Of a stretch of DNA of 64,000 bases, positions 1-15,100 are shown piece by piece. The DNA comes from Balanoglossus misakiensis (taxonomy: Eukaryota; Hemichordata). The position numbers were made by a program, and so were the translations under genes. The notes below the pieces were generated by a model. That model saw only the letters and a list, made by a program, of their open reading frames with translations, did no database searches and had not been told where the DNA came from. Every line of letters starts with the position of its first letter. Position 1 is the first letter of the stretch. Location of the stretch: contig CM082584.2 of the NCBI GenBank assembly GCA_040954595.2, forward strand, positions 6,510,001 to 6,574,000, in the 5' to 3' direction.

Positions 1-3000
1 AGGAGATCAAGAGTGGTGCCAGTTTAAAGAGATATTCGTGTTTCCGGTCCTTACACACACACAAAAAAGGTTGCTTTAATCGTAATCTGGGTCAAACAGG
101 ATGAAATGGTTATAAATGCGTCCACAGTGAAATGGTCAGAAATAAAATGGCAACTGGGCATCTGAGGTTACTTTGAAATAGTTCAGCTCTGTTTATTGTG
201 GTATACATGTAAAAGTGTTCCCAGCATGCATCTTACAGGGTTTTAAACGTGACACATTTCAACACTTGTGAAATACATGATTGATAGATGTCAAGAAAGT
301 TTGCTGACAAGTTTGGTTTTGGAGTTTCATCAGAAGAGTGTCCAGTACTAGTCAGGTCAGAGGTCAGCATCTGACGAAAATCACGACGTCATAACTCTTA
401 TTCAAGAGACAGGGTTTCAACGAAATGCCGGCGTCTTTACTGCCAGTCTTGGCTGTTAAACAAGAGCGGAGAGTGCGCGTAACCTGTCAAAACTGTCTGC
501 AGGGGGAATTCGGTGATTTGTGTCCCGAGGCTTAGAGGTATGCGACGGGACTGAAATACTTGACCAGTCAATCAACATGGCACGAAAGTCATGGTGACAG
601 TTGAAGGAAATCTATAGAACTTCAAAACAAAAACATTTCCTAAGAGAGAGATATTTAATTTTTTATGAAGTCTGAACTTCAGCTTTGCCATGAACTTGTG
701 AGCGATCAATATTTACATGTGAACAACATTGTACTATTAAAGTTGTATGTCGCATTACCCATATGTAGAAACCAGATCACACCTGCCCACATGTACATGT
801 ACCAATGCAGTTGTTTTGACAGAAAATATTATTTTGGGACCCATATAAGTCATTGTAAAAAGTCAAACTACGTCCAAATCTTTTTTTGGTCATACATGTT
901 TTTGATTGGTCAAAAAGGTGTCATGTGACTCTTTTGATAGTACTGGAACTGTACAGTCATTGGCCGAAAGTGTCATAAATTATATCCTTCTAGAGGAGAC
1001 ATGGTTCAAGGAGGATTAATATTTGTAGCAGTGTACTATGTTTGGTTTTCAACATCAAAACTAAGCCTGCAATTTACAAAAGATAAATTTTGTTGAAGAG
1101 ACTGTCAATTGGAGTGTGTACATTATAGTGAACAGGTTTGAACAGTAAATTTAGCATGAAGAAATATTGCAACTGATCAAATTAAACATTTAAAGTCAAA
1201 GGGATATACATGTACCTGTATTTGTATAAAACTAAACTGATGAAAGTTAAATGAAATTAACTTGCTTAATATAGCAATTTAAAGGCTGTAACTCAGTCTA
1301 ACGCCTGAGTGAAACTATGAACACTGTAAAGTTTGAATAGTCAGAAGAGTTTATGATGACAGGAGCATTTCAAACTCCCTGACAACAAATTAAATACTGT
1401 ACTGCCATTGCAATATATGCATGCTTACTTTGGAAAATAACTGTTGCCATCATACAATTGACAGATAATATTTGTTGGAAACTTTTTGAGGACAACTTAA
1501 CCTTCTGTAAATTTGTCTTGTAAATGGGTGTTTCTGAGGATTCAAGTTCTGGTTGATAAAAGCCTGACAAAATACACTCACAATAGTTTTAAATTTCCTT
1601 AACAACATGCTAGAATGTCAGAATATCGATTACATGCTGGTATGTCAAATTTTATGTACGTGTCATGGTATTAAAGCCCAATATGCCGCATGATTTATGG
1701 TTTTGGAGGTTTGTTGACAACATGACGAGCAAATTGTTGGATTATTTTTAGCCTTAATTATCCGGAATTTCATCCTGGATTCCAAAGGCTATAATTAATA
1801 TTATCATACCAGTATAATATTTTGTATATCCACTGTCTTATTCTACATATTCATAACCGGCAATGTTGATCGTTGAATTTTAGTCAAGACTGAAATTCAA
1901 TGTCAATAATAGCATTGCTGGTTATATGTTAGATACCTTGTTGTCAAGCTACTTTTAGAAGAAGGCATTTTAACATGCTTAAAGGTACATCGTAGTAGAA
2001 CAAGAAACTGATATTGATGTGCAGTCACCTAATAATCATCAGAATTTACAGCAACTGTTCCTTTAATGTTATGGCAGTTAGGGCATGGCTCGCTAAGTTG
2101 CGGAAATCACACAAACCCACAGCCTCAATGAAACTATCTCACATTAGAAAACATAGATTCTGATGCAGTCAGCAGAGAACGTACTACAAACAAGCCTCTC
2201 CTCTAAGCTATTAAAGCATTCTCAGACTCTAAGCAGACCCAGCGCATCATCTCTATACAGGGATTAATGCCAACGAAATCCACTCTGTATAGCGGTGATC
2301 AGTGCTGGCCACACGGAATATCAATAGCAATTACTCTAATCCTGGGGAGACGTCAGTCCTCTTTTACACCGATGCCTCAGCCAGACACCAACACATTCAA
2401 CTCATGGGAAATTACGCAGCATTATCTGCCGGTCAATTACATCATTTTCACAGCATCGGAGTCGATCGGCTTATAAGGGCAAGGCTGCCTAAGACTCTGG
2501 CCACAACCTCTGCTCTTTCTCTGATCAGTCTATTTGACCTCAGATGAACTCTGGTGACCTGTGATGTTCTCCAGCCAAGTCGTAAACTTTTAAGATTTCC
2601 TCACCATTAACTTCGTCCAAGGCTTTGCTTATACTGTTATAAATGAATAGTAAACACCGTTCAGCTACGCTGTTGTTTTGGTGAAATTACTAAACTATTG
2701 AAAGGGTGAAGAAAATATTTTGCAGACTTTTAAAAAGCTTCAAGTGCTCATGCTGCTGTGACGTAGACTCATCATTAGATTTAAGAGTTTTTTTTCTGAT
2801 TTGTGTTGTAGCCATTGAGTGGTAAATGCCTTTTGACCAAGACTGCGTGCGTACGTCAAAGGAAGCATGGCAAGTCTCAGTGCTGATTTATTTAAGTAGA
2901 TTGGAACCATCAGTATGGTACATGTTCTTGTGTCTCCCAGGAAATGAGATTAAAAAATTTCTTCACAGCTTAAACTGAAGAAATTCCGTTCCTTTTCTTT

Positions 3001-3007
3001 CTTCCAG
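1..3007. other. Upstream region, no coding exon seen
   Basis: No open frame here has recognisable protein features. Because the first coding exon of the FGF receptor is preceded by a good acceptor at 3007, this stretch should hold its first noncoding exon and promoter, or part of a larger 5'UTR intron, but I cannot place either. The only structure I support is the short foldback at 1853-1925, listed separately. Confidence 0.5.
1853..1925. repeat. Short foldback repeat, family member 1
   Basis: The left arm begins ataaccggcaatgttgat and the right arm ends with its near-complement, tagcattgctggttat, so about 30 nt on each side can pair. A related sequence with the same right end (aataacattgctggttat) lies at 34708-34777 in a later intron of the same gene. 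Two copies make a small dispersed MITE family more likely than a chance hairpin. Confidence 0.5.
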
Positions 3008-3137
3008 ATTTCTTTAGTGCACCTCTGGGAAATGTGAGCAACTGCCAAAATGCACTTGATGAAGATTAGCATCGCTGTTGCCATAGCGATCGCCGTGGTA
3101 GCAGGGGATGATGGCTCCACATTGGCAAATAAGACAG
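3008..3137 (+). CDS. FGFR: FGFR exon 1: 5'UTR end and signal peptide (coding 3050-3137)
   Basis: A pyrimidine-rich acceptor ends at 3007, so 3008-3049 is probably 5'UTR joined to an upstream noncoding exon. ATG at 3050 opens a 29-codon stretch with a hydrophobic core of Ile, Ala and Val (residues 6-18) ending near Ala-Gly-Asp, a typical signal peptide. The donor gtaatt at 3138 leaves phase 1, which fits the next exon. The start was chosen because it gives a signal peptide in frame with the Ig exons. Confidence 0.8.
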
Positions 3138-6100
3138 GTAATTGACTCTTGTGGAGATATTGTTTGCGTAACTCCATCAAAGTAGACAATTGACCGCTGT
3201 AGACCTCCTCTATGCCACCACAGAATAAACTCTATATTCTTCCATCATTAAGTGTAATCCAGACTTAGCACCATGCTTTCACGCTTACAAGTTTTTCCCA
3301 TCAATTGAGAAGGCCAGCTCTTAGAGGGCTATAGTTGAAATGCATACCTGTGAGGTAAATTGCTATTTGTTTTGTAAGTTCACAGAAAAGGTAACTTTAA
3401 ATACGCCTTGCAGAAATTTTCCAAGAAAGCTATCATATGTCCCTCGATCGGTACTATTATAAAATTGTGCTACTTATACTGTATGATTCAATTACTTATT
3501 GCCGAGAGGGGCAATTTTTTTTCTTCAGATTTTGAACACTGATTGTCCTGTCTACCTTTGGTTGTTGAATGTTATTTGTTGCAGTGTGCTTTTGTTATAG
3601 TCTGAAAGAACAACAGTAAGGCAGGACTTTTTTTCTGCCCAGATATGAGTTTTTATGAGCTGTTGCCATAGAGTTTTCAGTATGGCACATTTCAGAAAAA
3701 CAAATAGCACTGGGTATATTGGCTTGCTGTTTGGAGTTGAATAAGAAATTGCTTTTGGTACACTGAACAAAAATACTCAAAATATAGAGCCAAAAGTTTC
3801 AGGTAATGTCCCTTTAAGGTCAAGTGAAACACGATCGATGTGCCACAGTTTCCCATCGTGGAATCCATGCGAGTCAGTAACAGGGAAAACTGTTTCATTC
3901 TGTCTGCAAAGCAGCTAAGTAATGCTGTGATTACGTAGACACACGTACACCAAACTCAAATGAGTTCTTTTCATGTAAAAAAATTATGTATTTCGCAAAA
4001 TTAAGGCAACGTGCAGTCACTTTTGTGTGAGAAGCAAATTGCTGGCTTGATGAAATTTGAACCATTTTCCAGTGAGTATGCATTGGCATAGAAGCTACGC
4101 CACTTTGCACAAAAATTTGGCAACTGCTCACAGCGGGCAATTCGGCGAACGACATGATGAAATTGCGGAACATTTTCAATTTGCAATCGTGAAAGTCACA
4201 TTTTACTAACAAGAAAACTCCCCCACTTTCTCTCGCAGAAGTTGAAATGGCTCATTAGAGACGGCACAATGGTCAAACTCGCTCTTAGTCGGAGCGAGCG
4301 TCTAAAGTTTCATTTCGCTGTCGCGTCTTGAAAGAGAGTTTGTGTCAAGAAGAGTTTCTCATTTCAGAAACGGAATGTACCATTATTTCCGGTTGATCAG
4401 AAATTCACAGGAGCGCACATCTTTCGACAATTTTGGAAATGTCAGTTAGATTTCAGCCAAGCCCGACTGAATTTGTATGTCCTGGCGCCGTTGCCTAATG
4501 ATGCTGTACAGCAGTTTGAATACCTTGTCAAGGGATATGATGTTGGTACTGAGTGATTTTTGCAGTATTAAAAAAATCCATGATATCCCCAGAAAACAAC
4601 CGAGCAAGTAAATGATTGGTCGTCTGTATAACTTATCAGCCAATCAGTGCCCATTGTTCGGTATCTTCGCATAGCAACCACCAATCACTGATGGTACAGA
4701 CTAAGTGACTCTTCCATCTCTGAAAAAAACCCTCATGATATCCCCATATCCCCAGGAAACAGTAACCAATGGTTACTGTTTTCTGCAGGAAAGCAAGTTA
4801 CTGATTGGTCATCTATCATCCAATCAGTGCCCATTGCCATTGCACCAATCACTGATCCTAAGTATACCGATATATATGCAAATTTTTCTAGTTTCAGACG
4901 ACAATAACACCTCAGAAACAAACACAGAAGATTACCATATTAATGAGGATTCGGCGTTGGCCATGGAAGAGGAAACAGCCACTCTGGATGACGGTCCCTC
5001 CTCCCCACAGTGGATAAAATACTGGAAGATGGAGCGAGACCGGTTCAAAGTCTCACTGATGTGGAAGTCAGTGAGTTTCCGTTGCGGGGCGCACGGAAAT
5101 CCAGCACCCAGAATTGAATGGTTTAAAGATGGGATTCGCGTCAATGAAACAAGACGGACTGGTCAAAAGGTGGGTATTCCAAAGTTCATAATCCATCTTT
5201 TGTTGATTTATAGAATCAAGTCAACTGGCTAAGTTTTTAATACTGTTAAACGGGAAATTTTCGCGAACGATAAATTTTCGTGAACTTCGCGAGAGCCAGT
5301 TGGCTCTGTTGATATTGCGAACATTTCCCGTTTTACAGTACATACACAGTCATATAACATCAGTTAAAGTCATCAGAACAACGACTTTTCTGAACTTCAC
5401 AATGCATGAGCGAGGGACTTCAAGTTAATGGCTGGTTGGAAAATTTGTCTAGCTGGCTTGGGCAGTAAATGAATCGGAGAGAATGTTTTCTTGGAATGGA
5501 AATTTCATAATTATGTTATTTTCACTGAAATTTCACGACTGACTAGCACTTCATTCTCCACAAACTGCGCTAAAACTTTGCCATCTTTGTGAATGAATGC
5601 ATCAGTGGAGAAATCTCCACCAAGCATAGAGCCTCAGGTTTTTTTTTTCGACCAACATTACGATGACTTACACACTTTCCACATAAACATGTTTCCAAAA
5701 GTCATCACATGGCTGCTTGGAGAAATTTAACACGTTTTGTCCCCCCGTTTTGAATCCATTCAGCCAAAATATAATCATTCTTGTGGTGTAGAGTTTTGCG
5801 TTTAATCATCGTGCAGTATTGGAAATGCGTGCATTTTCCATTACACAGTGTCTAAAATCAATCTACTGCTAGCACCGTGAGATATAGGTTTCTGTTCAGC
5901 AGTGAAATAGCAATCAGTGTTCACATCTAAGAATTAATACTCGGGTAATACTCAGTAGATTCATGATTCCTCAAGCCAGTTTTAAAAATGTAGCCTTCTG
6001 AGATGATGAAGCTCTCTTGTTGTAGGGCCCGTTCTTCAACTTAATGCATCATCTTTTTCCCCCCATATGTGAATTTAAATAAAACGTAAAAAACAGTATG

Positions 6101-9100
6101 ATCATAAATCATTGGTTCAATATACTACATATCACTCCAAGCAGATACAAAGCACTTTCATAGCTTAATTTGAATGTTCATGTACTTTTGACATAAGTCA
6201 TATTTTCCAATTATAGATTGTTCTTAAGTTTTTAAATTTACTCTGAAACTCCATTACGGTGTAAGCAAGATTTTTTTCATTATAATCAAATCTCAGCAGA
6301 CTTTGCTTTGGTACATCAGTCAGCTGTCTTAATCTTTCATCAGCCCCATGGACGACTATGATGACAATTAAATTCACCTACACAGGTCATGAAATCGTAT
6401 AAAGAGATGTACTATTCTCATCTTATCAAAATTTCAGTGATAAGTTCATTTGACGGACGCGTAGGTGACAGGTCCTTCCGATTCAGATGGAAAACCGTAC
6501 AGATCATGTAACGATTAGAAAATCATTTGTCAGGGAGTGCGGTCACTCTTCTTGATTCATGCCGATATTTTCCATCTCTCGTACGCGTCTCAAAAAAGTT
6601 TGAAATCCCCCTGGAACTGTATCAACATCCTTCTTCCTTTATATTGTGCAAATTACCCAAAAGATTGATTACACTGTCAGTTGCGTTTTGCTGAAAACAA
6701 CTTTTACCTGGTAGATAACAGCCTTGATATGATCTGTACCAGTGTAATTTTTATGCCCTCTTGAGCATATATGTTATTTTTGTCAGGATAAGATGCTGGC
6801 TAAGTTAGATTGAAATAAAAGTATTCTGATGTTCTGACAACCTTTTTGTAAGTCGATACATGTAAAGCCTATGAGAGGATTTCCCAGGTTGCCGCATTGC
6901 CTTGAAATCAAGAAAAGATCAACAGCTCATTTGCTATTGTGATAAGACCCCAGTGATAATTGTACAACCCGCTAATAGCAGTCTATGAACACCACATCAA
7001 CCTGGAGACAGTGATTCTTTATAATATTTATAATGAAATGCATGGAAATATGTTACTTGTACAGTACTTTTTTATGTGGCAATTTTTCGCCACAGAAAAT
7101 AAAATTCATATTTCTGCTTTTGTGAACAGACTGAGATATTAAAAAGTTTGAAGAAGTTTCTGATCGGTTTTTCTCAGTAAAATATTAACCAGATAACAGT
7201 TTAATACATACCGGTACATACAATACATGTACTCAATAGCTGATCTTGTTGCTGATGGAAAATGCATGTATAAAGTGTGGTGGTTTGGAATATGTCATCT
7301 TCAATGTATAACCATTAAGGTACATATTTTATTTATGTGTTGGGAAGCAAGGGGTCCTCGGGTTTTTAATGGTACATTAGGAACATTTGTAGTCAGAGCC
7401 TTGACTTCATCAAAGTGCAAATGCTCCGATACCTGGTGTTCTCCTTCTTAAGATTCTCAAGACGATGACATTCAGATCTGTAAGACTTTCACATACTGTG
7501 TCTGACTGTGCACGACTTTCTGAACGTCATCTTTAGATCTAATGCATGTACATATATATCAAAAGGTCACTGACAGGGTCCCGGCAAACAGTGGATGTCA
7601 AACTGGATAACGTAAATGCCTGCAAGTGATGCTGATATTAATCCCAGCTGCCGTGATTCGTTCAGATCTCAGAGTGTCGGTGGCATCGTATTATGGCCAT
7701 CTGAGATTTTGCATTTGACCAGGCAGTCTGGGTCCTGCCAATTGCACTAGAGTGAGGATGCCTTTTATTGTGTCAAATAAAAACTGTCTGAAATGTTCGA
7801 TCAACCAACGTAACCGTCAGTTGACACTGTTATATTCCTTGTGTATAATTTGTCATTGATTATTACGACGTGTGTGTATTTCATGAGGTTATGGCAGATG
7901 ACCTATGGAGACCTAACAGAGAGTATACGCACACAGCTGTCATGAACGAGAAAATTGCTGGCTTTGGAAATAACATTAGAATATTTGAAAGTCAGGAAAA
8001 TTTTGCTTTATAGAATAATTGTAACATCCATCATATCTGCCAGCTACAGCAAAACTTTTTCTGGAAAACCTGCCCGGAATTTAAAAGTTCATCTTCAGAG
8101 AACTCAGCAGTAGAGTTTTTTCATATTGACTCTAAAAACAGGGAACGCGTGCATACATGTACAGAGTCAGCTGCTATGTGTCATGACACCATTAGACCAT
8201 ATAATTATCGGTCGTTCTACAAATGTCTGCAGTTCAGAACTATCATTCGGGAGAGAGTGCTCAGCCTCAGCTGAGTGGAATTGATTTCGTTGGAAACTAG
8301 ACTTGTCAGTTTTCGACGCAAGGTGAAGTTGATCCCATTTCGCAAGCCGGCTGCCTTTTCCGTGAGAGTACACATTCTTGCCCCTCTTAATATTTCATGA
8401 CACATTTCTGACAAATGCAGGACAGCCTTGGATCCGACATGCCCTGAAGACTCAAAAGTCCCTCGGGGATCTCCTCTCGACCCTTTTAACTCATTTCATC
8501 GCATCAGGTGTGTTTGAAAAATTATTTCATCAGTGTGGCACGTCAGCGGTTATAATACAAGCGGCCATGAGCTCTCTGCGAAGGGATCAGAAGTGTAATG
8601 GAAGATGACAGGTTCAGATCCACTAGGCATTTTGGAATTTGTCCTCTTTTGTCTATAGCCCAGTTTTAATATGGTAGCAGCTAGCATCCATTCAGATGTA
8701 AATTTCACCCCTTCTGGAGCAGTTTGGTCATTCAACAGCCAACTATTAACTGTTTTTTTCTAAATAGTACAATGTATGCAAATTGCAAGCAAGTGGTAGG
8801 TAGAGTATTTGTAAGGCTTCTTTGATGTCTGTTCAGGAAGGATTCAGCCATGATATTGGTGTACAACACACAACACACTGTTGATCATTTCAGAGAATTA
8901 ATTTTTTTATATAAAATTTATTGTTTTTCATATGGCATGGCTGTTTCTATTAAAAAAAATTAAATATCAGGAAATGACTACCCATGTACAACGTATGTTC
9001 ATCCACATATTGGCTCAGAGTGCCAAAAACCCACAATTACAAATTTAGCAATATGCATAGGAATAGAGCACATACCACCATATGCTGGATGTAATTTTCA

Positions 9101-12100
9101 AATTGCTTGAACTTTAGCATCCTGTGTACTGATACTAAGGCTTTGTTTCAATAATTAAAAAAAACGACATTAAACACCGTCATACAAGCAATACAGAGAA
9201 ATATACAGTGTTAATAATACCATGAAAAGAATACAAGTAGATACAGCTTTCATACCATCAGATAATTCTTTAAAGCACCATTCAGCAAGAAAAATATTCA
9301 CTCCACGCCAAAAGCTGATATGTAACCGAGCTAAAATATAGTATTATACTTTATTAGCCAAAGGTGTGGCCTCACACTATAATAAATTATCCCTCACACT
9401 TTACCGGTATATATTCCATATTTTTAATCTATTCTATTTAGATCGCCGATTGAACACCTGTGTAATACAGATTTGCTATAAAACAAGACATTATTCCAAG
9501 CAATAAAAATGAAATGGCCATTTGCCATGCCAAGTGTGTATAATTAATGGGCCTTGTTGATAAGCTAAAATGAAATGTCGTCACAATTTATCGGTCGAAG
9601 GATGTTGATATTTGAAACATTGTTGATTTACGATTGGCATGCCCCATAAATTCTATTTCTTCAAGAAATATAAATAATGATTTTATTGTGCATTTGTAGT
9701 ATTGAATTTTATGTTTGTGTGAAGAATATTTACTCCTTGTATTAGTTATCTTTCTCCATTAACCAAAGTCATATACTCTAAATACTCTAAAAGTTAATAA
9801 AAAAATTAAATTATTATGAAATGAGACTGCATATGACTGCATGCAGTCTGTCAGTCTAGTCTACCTATATGGTGGAGATTACTTATATGTTGTTCAACAG
9901 AGCACAAACCCCATTCCATTCTCAGCAAGTTTTGTGCGGGGACTATGTCATTGACAATGACTTGATGCCAATGGTTTAGTATAAACCACCACTGTGCAAA
10001 TCCATTATTCTGGGTAATTTATAAGCAATGACGTGCAATACCGGCTTAATGCTGGGAAAATTGTATGTAAAGTAACTATGAGTAGACTTGAGTTGGAATG
10101 ATTCTAATTCAGAGCTTGAGTACACTAGTGTTAGTGCAGGTGTTCATTAAGTCCAAGTTCATGTGCAGTGGTGTGGCTTTCACAGGTTTAACCATGTACA
10201 TGTACAAGGATTTGTTTCCGGCGGTCATTCTGATTATTTGGCGTCGCTTTCAAAGTAATACACATGATTTTAAGACAAAATCGATTTTGTCATACAGAAT
10301 CACTTTTTGCTGTGATCAGTATTCAGGATGTGGTTTTAAACACACAGAAAGTGATTCTTTTCACATAATATCGCAGTCTTTATCATTGCTAAACAGTAAA
10401 TTCTCACATTACAAATGGTCAAAGAGCTCATTCTTTGACTTTGCTTTATACATCATACGAAACTTGTAAATTGTGACAAATTGTTTCACAGGTCTTGCAT
10501 GGCAACTGCGCAGTACTTCTCAAGCACGTATCAAACTTCAGTCACAGTAACTAGGTCAACTTTTTTCCCTCTGAGATAGCTAACATTTTTTTAAGATCTC
10601 TGATGTAGATGAATGTTTGCCGAGTTAAATGACTCATCATTCATTTATGATGCATATTTTGTCAGCAGGAGATAACACGATTAATAATGTATGATGGCTG
10701 TAATGACCATATTTGATTAAAAAAAGACTAGTATCTATATAGCTTTGCTGAGTTGAGTTGTGTAAATTTTGCCTTACCGCAGTCCCTGAGTGTGTAATTG
10801 TTGAGCTATAAAGCTATCTTTACATATAATTCTCTACTATGCTTTTTTCCTTATACCTGAGTTAAACACTCATTAAGCATCATTGCTTGCCTGTCAACTT
10901 TTGCAAAAACCAAATAAAGTTGGGATCAATTGTAAATAGGGAGGAGATCGATTTTGGAAGGTGTGAGGGTAAAACTTTCAAAAGTAAAAGCAGAGACATC
11001 AGGGAGTGACAGCGAAGAACACAGGTCTTTGTTATGGGTGAAGGTTATCATCAAAATTGGGGAGGGTTTAATTCGTCGAGTTCAGATATTCAAGAAAGTG
11101 GGGTTAATTAAATGCCCATTAGAGTAGCAGAATGATGATACCATGAATAGGAATCAATCAAAGAATGAATTAAAGGTAAAAAGAGTTCGATTGTATGTAA
11201 TTGGAAAATTAGCCAATCAAGGTGGCTGGAGTAATTACCATGATGGTAATAATAGCCAATCAGGGCAGCAGAGGTAGTTAGCATAATTGTAAGGGCCAAT
11301 CAAAAGAGTTATTACTATGGTAGCAGCCAATCACAGTGGGGGTTCTCCGGCACTACCAGAGCCAACTACCATGCATGTTCAAGAATTAAAAAAATAAGGA
11401 AATATCTCATCCAGGGATAAAGATACTTACATTTACCGGTACACACCATAACAGAATTACTTTATAATCAAAATCAGGCCGATATAATGTTTACTCCATG
11501 AACAGTGGAATTTATTAAGAATGATCAATTTTTCCAATAGCCAATCAGAAATTGGGGAGTCTGGATTTGAACTGTAGGATGTTCCGCCAAGAACACTGGG
11601 AACCAACTGTAAAAGCAATTCTCCCGCAAAAAAAACCTCCACAAATTGTTTAGCGAGACTATGATTAAAACGAATGCTTGATTTCTGTGTTCATTCATCC
11701 TGGAAAAGTGGGGCATTTCACACGGAAACAATTATGATGTGCCCCGAAGGAAAGACAAGGATTTGTCTTTATTGCGGTGGCTTGTTCAGGAAAAATGAAA
11801 GCTCGCGTTTAATTAAAGACTTGAGGGCTTCGTTTAATGCTCGTTTGGGGGCATGTATATTGATTAATGCACTAGCAAAAATCAAATAAAACAGCATACT
11901 TGGTACATGGGAAATCTATGTCGCTCCTTAAAGGGACAGAGTCATTACCTTGTGATGTGGTTTTTGGCTTTCTGTTTCTTGGGGTGGTGTTGATAATGAC
12001 AGGCAACTGTGACCTACATGTAGTAACGTTTTCCTTGTTTCAAGAAATCATTTAAGCTACTTCTCGCAGTTCTACATGAAGTCGTGTCATATTTTGTACG

Positions 12101-15100
12101 TTCTTTTTGAAGTCGGTGACGTCCATTTACCTGTGAGAAAGTAGGTTTTCATTCAAATAATCTGAACTGTCAATTGTGAGAATTCTACTGTTACGGTGCA
12201 GAGAGATGTTCAGTGCGAAAATCTCTGAATTTCTGCTCATAGAAACATTTGATAATTTTTCGTTCAACATATTGAGCTGGTCCATCGCCAGTGACTCGTA
12301 CCGGTGCAATACGTTTGCATGGGAATTGTTCCAAGTTATCCTAACATCACGATTTGTTTTTCTGATATTCCTGTTTAAGAATATTAATTAAGCGGATCTC
12401 GTTCACATTTGTATTAGTGCAGCCTATATGTGGGTATTAAATGAAAGATTGTACAATTTTTATGCAACACTGCTTCTGGGCATCATTACTGATTGAACAG
12501 ATACACGTAAACTTAGACACACCAGTAGTTACATGGTTTTCAAAATTAAAAGCATCCTTGCATTAATTACATGTATATGTAATATCTTTTCAAAAAGTCA
12601 ATGACCAGAATTTTTCTTCAATTTTGTGTCATCAGTAATGTTTTTACCCAGCTCCCACGGAATTTTCAAATTTCCATATTTTAAAAAAGATCCAATCGAT
12701 GCTTTTCCCAATTATTACTTGCCATATGGTGTTTTGAAATCCCTGAATCTAGTTCGCAGTACAAATCATATTTTTTAATTCCTCCTGACAGTTTTAATTC
12801 CTGCCAACAGTAGTTGTGGTGCAGACATTGGAAATTTTACATCATAAATCATGAACATTGTATATTTTTCCCCGTTCTTGCACCCAACTGGACATAAAAA
12901 TAAATCTGTAGTCGTGATGCGATCACCGAATAACGATGGATACGTACCAAACATAGAAATCACAGTTATGGTGATGAATAGCCAAAGTAAGGAAGTTTTA
13001 TGTGATAAACTTTTAACCCGAATCAGTTGGATACTGGAAGCATGATTGAGCTAAATTCGTTCTTGTTGAAGACATTTAGAGATAGTGAGATTCATTCTAG
13101 TGATGAATTCGTCACTTTGAGTAATTTCCTACAGATTATAGGAAATTGTTAATTTTTCACCTCAGAAAAATGTTATCAGTGATTCGTGATTGTTGGTCGT
13201 CTATAAAATACCAAGTGTTGTATTCCCCTGACAGTTCTATGACGTCTGCCCATTCCTTCAACAGCAAACTTTGATCACCAAGACTCGAACAGTGCACTTT
13301 TTGAGGCAATTAGCAGATGTTATGTGCATGCATGCTCTAGTCATGGTGCCCATTCTAAATCCAGAGAGATTTTACTTTGTGAAGCGCTTTATTTTCAGTC
13401 AATAGGTGTACTGTTGACAAGGTCAGGAGAAATATTAGATTTCTGATTGTATCCTAGAGCTGAAAAAGGAGGTTCATATCATATGATATCTCTGTCAGTG
13501 ACAATAAACTTGAGGCAGAGCGGATGTTTTTTTTTCTTATATATCATCTGCATATCTCAAGGTAGTGCAAGCCAGTTTCAAAAAACCACATGCACTCACG
13601 TAGCATGGAGTTTCATCATCTCAAGGTTGGAAGTTAAAGATTTGATTTCAGATGTAGATAGAATGTACTGTGACTTAGATACATTTCACCGATTCCCATT
13701 GTACAGGTAATTTGAGTAACAGAAAAGGAGAAGTTGTCTTTGTGTGTGTTTCAATGCACGGTTATATGTCAGGGTCAAACCGGCTTGCTAGATTGTTCCA
13801 GCTGTCAAAGTCTAAATATCTCCTGATATTCAAGTTGAAAGCGTTAGTAACCATTGATAAATTATAAACCAAACAATCTCAAACAAGGCCACAAAGTGAA
13901 AATTAAGCATTGATTAATTTCATTTGGAACATTGACATCTCAAGTTGACATGATCTCAAATAAGGCCACAATTAAAATATGAATAAAATACCAACTAGAT
14001 TTCAATGCAATTGTCAGTGGAATTTAGCGAACTGTATCAATAGCACATTCTATGTGAAGACTAAAGAAGAAAAAAAAACACTTTTCTTTGAATCTAAAAT
14101 GCAGTAATGAAGTACTCATCAAGCTGGATGTGTGCAAATTGTAAATTGTTACTGGCATAGGACAATATATACAACCATTGTAGTCTTTACTGTACTAGCA
14201 GTCATGCAATTCATATACTGTAAAACGGTTTATTTTCTCAACAGGAAAATTCCGCGATATCAAAAGAGGCAACTGTTACGCGAGGATTATCTCCAAAAAA
14301 ACATTTTTATGCGAATTTGTATTTTCACCTTTTTTTGGCTCTTGCGTATTTCAAGGAAATTTATCGCTCGCGAAAATAACCTGTTTTACAGTATCTGTTC
14401 ACGATATGTTGTGATAGCGATAGCAAGCTACTTTCAGGAAAAAAGATGCCGAGTGTCATGTAGATTCTAAGGTAGCTGTGTGATGTCAGTATTTGATTTG
14501 ACATCTGAATGTACAGACCATTGAAGTGATACAATACGTCACAGCAGGTTTGCTCTATCAGCTTTATTGTGCTTCTCCAAGAACACGATATTTGCGTCAA
14601 ATCGATCTGACATAAATAGGAGCGCGCTTTCGTCTTTCGGAGATTTGACTTTCGACATTCAGAGATTAAAGTTATCGGCATCTAGTAATGGATGCATGTG
14701 TGAGATGCTTTGCTTGACACAAAAACTTTCATACGCTTGGGTATTGAGATTTTTGTACGCCGTTACATGTAAAATTGCCCCAAGACACCGCTAATACAAT
14801 ACGTACTCGAGTGTGTGGGCTAGTAGCTTATCTTGTATTGATAGCGAGTTTACAATGGAGAGGTTTCTGGGTTAGAATTGAAAACAGGATTATACAGGAT
14901 TGGATAATTTGTACAGTATCGCTATATTGAGTGCTTTGAAGCCAGCGGCAAAGACTGTATATATCAGCATTGCCTTTTATTCCATTGTATCTTTGTGGTG
15001 ATTCCGTAGGGTTGGATGTTTGGGATAGATTTCCATGTTAGGGATAGCAGTATCTGGGTTTCCTGGTTACACCAACAGATTGATGTGATACTTCTAGAGA

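Noticed and set aside
10098-10469. 123-codon frame in FGFR intron 2
   Set aside because: Hydrophobic, low-complexity composition expected from AT-rich DNA; no splice or homology support.
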